A stretch of DNA of 64,000 nt from Marisa cornuarietis (lineage: Eukaryota > Mollusca > Gastropoda > Architaenioglossa > Ampullariidae): NCBI GenBank assembly GCA_004794655.1, contig SMMW01000003.1, positions 13,530,001 through 13,594,000 of the forward strand, in the 5' to 3' direction. The position numbers and the translations under genes were made by a program. The notes under the pieces were generated by a model, which was not told where the DNA came from, did no database searches, and saw only the letters and a program-made list of their open reading frames with translations. Of the stretch, positions 38,301 to 50,300 are shown in pieces. The first letter of the stretch is position 1. Every line of letters starts with the position of its first letter.

Positions 38301-41300
38301 GCCTCTCTTCCCCCCCAACCTGCTTTCAAAGAGTAAATTTTTATAACGATCCATGTGCGCGCGGTATGCGGAGCATGTACCACCATTGATGTCGTTTGTT
38401 GTTCCCTGTTGGCGATTTTTCAGGCGTCATAGCGAAAACCCTCATCAAAGGAGAGGATGCTAGCGTTACCTGCTGAACGAACCTTCCTCACTGCACTCCG
38501 TTACCAGCGCAACAATCCCACCCCCTCATCCTGTAAGATGGCCAAGACGACGGCTATTGTTTACAGGTCGCCTCCTGCTTGACCGGAATGAACGGTTGTT
38601 AAAAGAGAAGGGGGATGGGATGAGGATACATTTGTGATTTAGACTGTAACAACTTTTTGTGTAAATAGACCATTGTTTTTCTAAATATGTTCTAGCCAAC
38701 AATAAGGAAGCTGACAAGGACCCACCCCTTCCTTAAAAAAAGTATGATTCAGCAGGATCATGCCTAGTTTCTTAAGAATTATTGATACAATATAAATGTG
38801 TACACGCTTTAGACTTCATCACTGGTTTCGAGATAGTGGGAAAACCTTGTCATCACAAGTATTTTTTTAATTGATGACTTTTCATTAATATGCTAGTGAT
38901 ACAAAGTTTGATATGTTCTTGTGCTGTAATCAAATTCTTCCATTGTGTGAAAAATCGTGTAACCATGCGCGTTTGTTTCTCTCTCTCTCTCTTTTTTTTT
39001 TTTTTTTTTTGCTTTTGTGTTTGTTTGTTTTGTTTTCGGTAAAATCATTTTTTCTTTTTTCCGAGAGTACCTTACTAAAGTAAATGGACGATTTCTCACT
39101 GACAGGATTCGTCAATTGTAACAAACGCGCATCTTCTTATCCTACTTAATTGATCAGTGCAGAAAAGGGGGCTTCCAAAAATTAAATGTTTTCCTCGCGA
39201 AACAGTAGTGTTGAGCAGCTGCAGGGGTCGATCAGGGTACACCAGGAAACGAAACGTGCGCTAGCTAGCGGGCGCGGAGGGTGGTTGACCTCGCCGTCCT
39301 TTGGTGCGAGGGGGATGCGATGGCTCGTTCTGAGGTGAGCTTGGTATCGCTCCATTCATCGTTGGCTTGTTTCAATGCGGTTGAGGCGGCAGAACCTGAA
39401 GATTTGTGTTCGTAAGACCTTGCCAGCCATACATGCCCTGGGACTTCGCTAGCTGTGCATGAGACCTTCCCCATCCAGCGATTTCCAGGTCATCGCTTCA
39501 CTCACTGCCTGTACGTGAGGGCAAAGATCGTTGGCGAGGGCACACACCTTGCCTCCCAACTGTACGCTCAGTTTCGCTTAGGGAATACTACTTGGAGGCG
39601 GAGAAGACGGCATGACTAGCCGACTAGGGGAGAAAGTGCTGCACCGGACGACCCGAAATCGCTGGGAGGAAGTGTGACGTAGTGGGGACCCAAAGAGGCC
39701 TGGGATTGACTTCCGAGACCGGAGAGTGGCGTTTGTCGGGCGCGCATACCTGAACACTTGCAGGTGTTAGAGAGTGTTAGTGTATCTTTCCCCACACGTC
39801 AGACGGTTCGCTAATATTTCGCGTGCCGCCCCTTTCTCACCTTACTCCACCTCATTCTCTCCCCTCCTCCACCCCGGCCTCCCACTACAAGTACTCCTTC
39901 ACAGCCGCTTAATGCCATTGGACATCAAGTGCTGGTCAATTCAGTAGACTTTCTTGTTGGATACAATAGATATGGGATGGTCATCAGTGACATTGCAGCT
40001 AGAATCAGCGTTTTCTTATAGGGTATCATAAAGTGTCTATTGTAAGCATAAGGGCAATAAGAAAGTTGCTTTGTGGTCGTACAGTGACGGTACGTGTGAG
40101 TCGAACCACAGCAGGACGGAGTTAGTAGCTTCTCTGTCCTTCTTTTTTCCATATTAAAATGAGCCAGCCTCGTTCCGAATACATTTCAAGTCAGAAGTTA
40201 TAGAATGCAATCTATAAATATAGATTTCAAATGTATAGCTAGAATGCATTCTATAGCTAAAGAATTGAAATGTATATATAAAGTGAATTGGATAGCAACT
40301 TCTGAGTATAATATAAATGAAACACTTCGGTTTTTACCGAGTTTTTCTCTCTCTCTAGCTATAATTATACATTGCAATGTATAGCTATACATTGCATTTT
40401 ATACTTATAGAATGCAATGTATAGCTATAGAATGCAATCTATAGGTATAGAATGAATTGTATAAATATAAAATGCAGTCTATAAGTATAAAATGCAATCT
40501 ATAAGTATAAAATGCAATCTATAAGTATAAAATGCAATGTATAGCTATACATTGCATTGTATAGCTAGAAATAGCAAATTTGAGAAAATTCCCCTCTTGG
40601 TGCCCCATAGACGTGTATTATCACCAAGGCAATCCAGCTCGCATGCTTCTTGAACGCTTCAAGCCACTGCACTTTCTTTGTTACACATCCTGCCAGACCT
40701 GAGCATTGAAAGTCGCATCCTGTCTCTATCAAACTACGACAACATGAATTTGCTAATCTGCTTTGCATACGGCCGTAACAGACACTGCTGTTCTTTTTCT
40801 CGGTGATCGTCTGCTTGACACGACAGCAGGAGAACTCTGGGGCCAGTTGCACAACACATTTCTAATTTTAAACACGTTGAGGCCTTAAATCTATTTAGAT
40901 AATCAGTTTAAAGTGCACACCACCATTTTAGAATTTTTTAAACTAAAACTGCTTTAAGTAAGATAAAGTTGTTTAAGTTTGACTTTCTGTCCTGTCAGTA
41001 CAATTTTTGTATGTTCTTGTGCAATGCATCTAAATGCCAGAGAAGAGAGTTTGCTTCTTTAGAACAGTTTTAAGGTTTAGAAACTCGCCCCTGACCAGTG
41101 CTTGTAACGGCAGCCGTGCTTTCCTCAGCTTGCGTACATTTTTTAAAAAAAATTCTATTGTTATAACTTTGTTCTTGACGTCATCCTCTGTAAGCAAACC
41201 CCTCTCTTTAGGCCTTCAGAGTTACGTATGCTGTCGTTGAACAGAAGCTGCCGCCTATGGCTCAAGAGCCGTGCAGTGGTGCTGTCGGGGTGGAGGTGGG

Positions 41301-44300
41301 GAAATCGGTGTTTTATGTCAAGCCAGCAACTAGGGCTATTGGTACGGTCGGGGAAATAGTTGCAACTAATAATCCACAGTTCAACTTATAACCTAAAGTT
41401 AACAACACCGTGCGAGGACGAAAAGATCTCGTCTGGTGGTTTCCTGCTCGTAAAACGCGTTTATCCGCAGAAGGAATTGTCTGGGGCAGCGCGTCCTGTC
41501 TAAACTGCCTTTACCGGACTCAACAACATTTCTTTGGATGTCTGTGGCTTTCATGGGTTAAAAAATAAATCTACCCTTTTCCCCCCTACCGAGAGGCAAA
41601 AGTGAAAGTACACTTTAGGGAGTGTACACTTGATTCTTGAAGGAGGAGAGAGAGAGAGAGAAAGGGAGGAGAAAGAGGGGGTGGGGTTGTGAAGATAACG
41701 AACTAGAAAAGAGATGGCAGGCGGCAGCGCAAACATATTGTGCACACCACGCGACACATGATCCTCGCAGATGGAGAGCAGGTTTCGTGTCGAACTGTAC
41801 GGCACTTTCAGTTCTGCTGCCTCTCCGCTGATTGTCTTGCGACATCGTAGTACTCTCAGGGACAGGCAGACCGCTCGTATCGATGGCTCTATCCAGTGTT
41901 GGCGGGCGTCATGTGATTATCTCGTGCATCGATTCCTGCCACACGCGATGTACAAGTCGCGTCTGCTGCCAGCATGTCTCGAAGCTTTTCTCAGACATTC
42001 TTTTAATTGCAGAAAAAAAAGGTAATCAGACCCACTCCAGTCGAGATCGTACTGTATCGAGCGACCGTCGAGACGGGCAGCACGTCACGGCGAGGGAGTG
42101 CCACCTGGTGCGAGAACTGCATGTAGTCCACACCTCGTTCTCATCCGTTCCTCGCTCGTCTTATCTTCGTTTCCAGTCTCAGTGCGCTCACATCCGCCCC
42201 GACCTTGGATAAATGGCGTGGCTGTTATTATCGATTTGCTGTAACGTTCTGCCTTTTAGACGTTCATTATCGCTGACACGGCGAGAAGCAGACATTAAGA
42301 GGGTGCTTTAAACGCGGGATAGGAATTCGATACTGAACAGCACACCCGGAATGACAAAAAGGACAATCGACCGAAACTTGGTCCACGCCTACCCTTACGC
42401 TCCATCTTGTGCCAAATGTGGCTGACTTCGCAGTATGGGTCTTTTCGTGCGCGAAGGGTTTGTCGTTTGAGGCTCTTCTGGTTTATGTAGGTAAGGTCCT
42501 TGCTGTCAGCTTGACTGAGGCACACCGCCTCCGGTTTGGGAGGTATACGGTCTGTCTAGTTTTTAAATTGAGGCAAGCGCAAACGCGAGTCCGGGTACAA
42601 GTATTTCATAAATATACGTTCGATAGCGTCACATATACACGAGGGTGGGCGCTCTGAAGAGTTAGAGTAGAGCTGACCGAAATTAAACAAAGAAGTGAAA
42701 AATCAAGATAATAAAACAGACCTTTAAAGTGCCGTAAACTAAATCTTACACAGAAGAAAAGAAAATCAAACAATAAAGACAGACATTAAAAGAGTACGCA
42801 GTAGCATCGTCGTTGTTGATGTTGTATTCATTGTACTTTTTCTATTAATTTTTTTAAAACTAAAGCTTCAAGAAAATTTTATTATTTCTGTAAAGTCACA
42901 TCGCGTATTTCTTTATCTGTAATTGTATCCTCCCTCTAAAAGTGACTTTTTAACAATTTTGGGAAGTTAATCTGGAACATTTCATTTGTACTTTTCTCTT
43001 TGACATCATTTTGACTAATAAAGCATGGACATATCGTGCTTTGGAACAAGGCTACGAATTTGTAAAGGAATGTAATTTTGCGTCAAGCTGTTTTGTTGTT
43101 GTTTTTGTGAATTCTGGCGGCAAAATGGCAAAATCCGTAATGCGCACAATAATGATTATTTTTTATATAAAATTCATAGCTTTCGTTCTTATTATGTACT
43201 TCTTGAGCTCAGCAGCGAAGGTTACAGGAAGTTATGCAAGATAAATCCGCAGTGTAGTTTTATATTCATAACGGTATATATTTTATTTATACTATTACAA
43301 CCTTTTGTCTGAACTAATAATATTGTATTATATTAATATTTCTACATGGGATACGTGATTGTGTGTGTGCGAGTGATTGCGTTAGTCTGCGCGAACAAGT
43401 CCATGCAATGGTATGGGAAAGCTTTGTTTCTGGCCTTCCTTAGATTGATATTACGGGGCATGGCAAGGCTGCTGACTGTAAGCCGATCTTCGTCACTACT
43501 GCGGCAGTGCAAGAGTCGAGGCATTATCAGCGCTGTGGGTGCAGTCGGGGACAGAGTAATTGGCATAAATCCTGTCGACATAGCCCTTAGTGGAATGAGG
43601 TAGGCTCCAACACTTGAGACCCAGGAGAAACAGCGACGTGCGCTGCAGTTTGGTGGAACCTGATCATGGTGGCGACAGTTGCACATTACATTTCTAATTT
43701 AAACATTTTTAGGTCTTTAAGTTGTGTGGATACACTGTTCGACAGAAATAGTGCGCTCAAGACAATTTTGAAACTTTTAAAAATAAAATTGGTTTAAATA
43801 AAAACCGTTTAAGCAGCACTTTCAGTTTCGTCAGCAAATTCTTCATATCCGCGTGTACAACGCATCTAAATGGTATAGAAGCGATTTTTTAAAGTTTCTA
43901 AATTTGCTTCTTTAGAACAGTTTGAGAAACATGATGTGCAACTAGCCCTTGGGGTACACCGCCTTTCCCATTGTTCTTGTTTGCGTGGAATCCACTCATT
44001 TTAACTTACGGCGCACTGTGGTCGTTACTTACTGACGCGCATCTTTCAAGAAACTTGTGACTTATGGTCAACCTCATCTAACTTCATAGTTTGTTAGCAT
44101 CACGTGATGCGTGTTATGTCCTGCGGCATGCGTGCGGACGATAGGCACACGCCGGTATTCCGTGACCGGTTGAGGCTTAGCACGCCCCCCCCCATCCCCC
44201 GGTGAAAGGTGGTGGAGTGGGGAGAATGAATCCCACCCTCACCAACTTCGTCAAAAGGGATGTGGCACAAAAGACAGTATCTCAGCCATGGCATGAATGG

Positions 44301-47300
44301 AGCGTTGATTTTTCCTTCTTCCGCCGCATTCCCGAACGCCGCAAATAAATAAGCAAACAAGGGAGGCTTGTTGAGCGTGACCTGCCGTCTGTACTTGGAC
44401 AATCCGAAGGAAGTACAGAGGCGTGGCTCAGCATTTGTATATAAATATAAAGGGTCCCGGTCTTTGTTTGTTGCTAAATTGGCTTGCAAAAGCTTGCCAG
44501 TGGGATGTTGACTCGAGTTGTGACCCTCGCTTCTTTTTTCCTTCACGCCCTTCTCCTCAGGTATCACCGTCCATCCCTAAAAAGCGAAATAGTCTCCTCT
44601 CCTCCCTCTTCCATGGTTAGTCAGCACAACGTGGTTTCCAAGGGAAAGCATTCACTTGCAGCACGATTTTGCAGGATTACAAAACATCTGGTCCTATATT
44701 CTGTCGAATTCTACTTTTGATTATTTGAATATAGTCAGATAATCCTTCTCCACCTTTACTGCTGATTTTATTTTTAGAAGAACTACAGTTTTTATTGGCA
44801 CCACTTAATTTTTTCGATAAGCCCCAAGCTTTCTACCAGGGCATCAGAGATGGGCGGATTAGTGTTCGTTTAATTTATTGTTTCGGGTTTCTGTGTTTCC
44901 ACTTCCATAAGTCTCTTTATCCTATTTCGGATGACATGAGTGGTTGAAACTTGAATCAGCAGAGAGTGGGCCTGATAAAGAAACATGATATCTTGCAGTC
45001 GCGGAACCACGAAAGGGCAGAGCACTTGTGCACAGATTGTGCAACTAACAACAGCCGTAGTACCTCTCTTTCCAGTTAGCCCCAAGGGCGCTTTGCACAA
45101 CGACCCCCATCGCCGACCACAGCAAACGTTTTGGTGGTATATTCACCATTGTTTTGTTTTGCGTTGCTAAAGAGGTGCCCTCCCACCCATCGTCTGAGAT
45201 AGCCGATCGGGTACTTGAATGCAGTCGGTGTCTAGGATTTGGCATGCGTCTGGGACAGACCTGTGATAACACGCAGCTACCCCATTTCTATACAGCTATG
45301 ATAACAAAGATCAGTACGAGAGACGGCAGAGTGAGTCAAGACATAAGTTATTAGGATTTAGTGTCCACAGTGACGCCTTGCCACTTTCTCTCACTAAGAA
45401 TATGTACAGAAAGTCTCTATGAGAAAAAAAAAAGAACGACAGCTTGCTGAAAAATTGGTTGTTCCGACTAATCACCGGTCTTTTCCTATATATTGAAATG
45501 CCTGACACGCAATAATATGCCAATAACATTGTCTACTATTGTTTATTTTGATTATTGATATTGTAGTTATTATAGACGTGCTGACATGGTACTATTTCTG
45601 TTCTTAAATTTTTAAAGACAAATATTATTTCTATAAAATCAGGTCACATCTGTCGAAAATTTATATCTGTTTCCTGTAAGGTGGCCAACCGGTGAATATC
45701 GACGTAATCATGGGGGAATCGTGCTTGGGGACTGCCGCCTTTTAATGCCATTCGGTTAATCTTTGAGGGTATTTCGTTGTCTCTCTTCAGCGTTGCTTGG
45801 ATCTTTCCTGGCCCCGATTTTTTTTTTCTCTCAACCACTGTGTCAACCAGGAAACATGAAGCGATTATACGATATAACACGGACTGTCAGGCAGAAGCGT
45901 AAACAAAAACAAGCCGTTGAAAGACAAAGACGGCAAGACCATAACAAACGATGCAGGACAAAGAGACCGCTGGATGGAGCACTTCGTAGAGATGTTGAAT
46001 CGACCTCATCCACCATTCTTACCTGACATATCACCAGCAACTGCACAACTCCACGTCAACACCAGCCCTCCCACTAAGACAGAAATCATCAAAGCTATCA
46101 AAAGCACGAAAAATGGCAAAGCAGCAGGCCCGGACGGCATACCCCCAGAAGCACTAAAGACGGACCCAGAAACAACAGCAACTATTTTCTAGCCCCTCCT
46201 TCACAAGATCTGGGAACAAGAGCTAGTCCCAACAGACTGGAAATTAGGCCACCTGGTCAAATTACCAAAGAAAGGAGACCTCTCCCAGTGCAACAACTGG
46301 CCGGGGATCATGCTGCTGTCCATCCCCAGCAAAGTCCTGACAAGGATAATACTAGAGAGACTGAAGAAGGCACTAGGCAAGAGACTGAGACCAAAACAAG
46401 CAGGGTTTCGCCAGGACGTCATGCACTGACCACATTGCAACCCTCCGTATCATCATAGAACAGTCTATCGAATGGCAATCCTCCCTTTATATAACCTTTG
46501 AAGATTTTGAGAAGGCCTTTGACATTGTAGACAGGGACGTCATCTGGAGGCTGACGAACCACTATGGTATTCCGCTTAAATTCATAAACATCATCCAGGG
46601 ATTGTATGAAGCCAAAACAGACTTGGAGAAGATCAGTAGAGAGCGAGGCAAAGGATGCCAGGACCACATGGGCACAACTGAGGGGGGGGGGCTGCCAAAA
46701 ACCGGGTCCGCTGGCGAGGTGTTGTTGCGGCCCTATGCTCCTTGAGGAGTAACAAGGAATGATGATGATGATGACTGTGTCAATCAGGAGTGGCTTGATG
46801 CTCTTCAAAGCAGTTTATAAAGTTTCCATATAATACAAGACGCATTATTTTAAGCAATAACCTTGTGTGGGTGAAACTCAGAGGCATGAGAGATACTGTG
46901 ATAAAATTTAGAACTGTGCTTAAATGGCATTAGCAGCTTTACCGTTTAACTTACTCAGTATGATTGAACTGCCTCTTTTGTCATAAAACAGCTGAAACTG
47001 AACAGCACTTACTCTTTGTATGCCCAGGATATATGAATCTTCGTAAACATTTCATCCCTGAAAAATATCTTTTTTATTTCACACTTTTGACGTCAATACT
47101 AGAATACTAATTAAACTATGCACAGCCTCCTTTATTTACAGTGTATTTGGAAAAAGCTATAATAACATTGACTGAAGTCCCGTAATGATTTTCACATAGC
47201 CATTTTAGTTGACATTAGTTGATTATTCGATGAATGAAGACTAATGATTTAATAAATATTAGTGTTTGTACCTGTGTATATTCATGATTGCGTGGTGTCG

Positions 47301-50300
47301 AATGGCTTGATGCATATCTGTGCTTGTACTTGCGTGTGTACACAATCGTATGGTGACTGTTGGCTTGATGCATATGTGTATGTGTCCAAATACATGATTT
47401 TAGGATGGATTAATGGTTTGATGCATACCTGTATTTATAACATAACATGTGTAAACATGCTTGAGTTAACGTGTAATGGTGAACATGCTAAATATATGCA
47501 TTCTACATTGTGTCTTATCGTGTTGAACCCCTATGAAATTGGGCCAGAAACCTGGATCATTAAAGAATATCATATCGTATGTTAAGAATCTTGAGTACCT
47601 AACGAACCGGAACCAGGTGCAAGCGCCGTCGCTAATCATTAGCTGGCTCATTTTTATGTAATATCCTAAAGCCCAACGAAGTTATGTGCACCAGTATTCA
47701 GCTAGACGCTCGATGTTGTGGTAGGCTTGGTCGTGCACCTATCCTTTAAACAACAGCTTATCCACGTCAGAGTTTTCACCGTTTGATCTATGGCGTGGAT
47801 GGGTCTTGTCTCTTTGCAAACAAAGGCTGACGATTTGCACCGCGCGGAGAGCCGAGTAAGTCCAGCAGAGAAGGTGCATGATGTTACTTGGGTCAAGGCA
47901 AAAGAAGGGGGTGGGGTCAACTTCGTCCCCTTCATTTAGTCTTTCGCAAGACTGAATGCACTCAGGCGGGACCTAGTTAGTCGGGATCCTGACGCCGTGT
48001 GCTCCACTTCCCCATCCGCTCCCCAGTACAGCTGGCCAACATCGAGCGCAACAAAAGCTGGTCAAGTCGTAAACAAATAAAAGCTGACTTGGCTCAAGCA
48101 CAAACATTTGTGGGCTTACAGCCATGCAAAGTTTTTCATCCGTGGCTAAGATAGTTTGAGCTCAGAGGATCTGCCATGACTGGCAGGTGAGCTGCAAGAG
48201 ATTTCATGCCGGGACGCGAAGAAGAGTGGAGGTAGAGGGGGTGCATGCCGGGCATACTTCCTGGGCTTGTGCTTGGTTCTCGCACACTGTATCATACTTC
48301 GTCAAAGAATGTTAATGGCTGCTTCTGAAACGCAGTCTTTTTTCAATAGTTATTAATTTGGTTTGAGCGTGAGATTATTTTTCTCCTTCTAACGAAATGT
48401 TCCGACTAAATTAGCCCCGAAGACAAACTGCGTGCGCCCCCCCCCCCACACACACACACACTTACACTTATTTGTGAGTACATCCGTGCAGAGAGAGAGA
48501 GAGAAGGAGTTAACCTTTGGAAGATATATGTTATATCCGTCCTTTGCCATAGCACGGCGTCATTCGAGACCATCCAAATTCTGGATATAGTGTACTTGCC
48601 GTACAAGATCGAGTTAAGCTTGAATGGGTTGAATGGGCTGAAAGAAAAAAAAAGTTACTTCAAGTGGGAACTGCAGTGCTCGAAGTAGAAAATAAGATGG
48701 TGTCACAGCTAGAACACCACGAGGGTGGTGGATGGTCTTGTTTGTTCGTTACTGAATAACCTGCACAAGCCCGTGTGTGTGTGAGAGAGAGAGAGAGAGA
48801 GATAGGGCGTGGTCCTATGTGGCTTTACAGACCGTAGCGATTACGCCAACTGAATACAATACAAGCAGGAGAACCTTTATTCGTACGTGCGTGTATACGA
48901 AGAGAAAGGTGTAATGCCACAGTTATAGGGACCCGTCTGGTTCACGGTCTTTGTCGAGAGATCGTCATCCTTTCACGCATGGTTTGGGATGTATATGAGG
49001 ATACGTTCTGGCCTCGGTGGCATGTAGCCCTGTGACATTTCCTATCTCAATATTCCCACGGTGGTTTGTATTGTCTGTTCTCGCCTCAACTCTCTCAGTA
49101 CGCACGACACACTATTGAAAACAAGTTTGTACGCACGCGTGCATTCGCGCGATCATAAATCGATTGATGTGGAATATCAGCGTAAAAGGTAGGTGTGTGT
49201 GTGTGTGTGTGTGTTAATTGTTCTTTATTTTCATCAAATTTTGTTGCAGGTTAGCCTCGTGTTAAGTGTTGAACTAGTTTTCGTTATTACGAGTTCGGAG
49301 GCCGGGTGTCAGTCACGCTATGTGGATACTAACACCAGTCAGCTAAAATGCTTATATACAAAAGTAGTAATAAGCTATCGCGACTGTTTGCACCCAGTTC
49401 ACGAGAAATTTTTTTTTTTTCGTAATGGTGCTCCGTCGCTAGTTTTTTCAGCAAGCATTCTGAAACATCAGAAATAGCGGTGGATCCAGGCCCGTTCTTA
49501 GCCCCCGCGGGGCCCGAGGCATAGGGCATGTGCGGGACCCTCGACAATAGCATGGTTACCATATTAATCAAAAGCGCGAGGCCCCTGACGACTATCAAAA
49601 GCGCGGGGCACTAGGCAGATGTCTCGTCTGCCCGCACGGCCCTGGATGGATCATAAGAGTCTGTGTAATAGTATTATCTAGTTTTGTCTCGGTAAAACTC
49701 TCATGTGACGTCGATACCCACTGACGTCAGAACGTGACGTGGAACAACGGCCGAGGAAATGGGCGCTCTTCCTCATCACTTGCAGCACCTCATCGGGGGC
49801 TCTCTGTTCAGTGACGTACAGAAAGCTCAAGAGTTGAGGAAAAGAACGATTTTTCTTTTAAAAAAAGCGGTTACAATACAACATCTCTTTGATTTTACCG
49901 TTTCAGGTGCTCATTCTCTATCGTTCGAAACCTTCGTTGTCTTGGTTGTGGTACTGAGTTTAAGCTCATCGACTCTCTTCCTGCAAGTTATGACGCCAGC
50001 GATTGAGAACAGATAACCCAGATGTCCGTCTGCTGCATACGGCAGTGCATGGACTGCCTACAAGTCTAGACAATCGTGGTGCCTTCGCGACGAGTGCTGG
50101 AGGTGAAGAAAGGGTCACCACCTGAACCATGGCGGCTCCTAGTTGACGTGAACAGAACCACACAAATTAGGCGCTGGAATCACCATGTCATCAGTATCCA
50201 TGCCCTTGCGAGCAGCAGAATATTGAATATTGAAATCTGTATTTACCAAGACTGTCTGTAGACCTGGTGAACAACACATTTGAAACGCACAGAATATGAT

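Noticed and set aside
41832..42212. 126-codon plus-strand ORF and overlapping frames
   Set aside because: Cys/Ser/His-rich random-looking translation, with open frames on both strands.
44100..44567. 155-codon minus-strand ORF
   Set aside because: No motif, composition follows local DNA, no splice or promoter support.
49759..50016. 85-codon ORF with hydrophobic C-terminus ([10 protein letters not shown]...)
   Set aside because: Looked somewhat protein-like but has no recognisable homologue or splice context.
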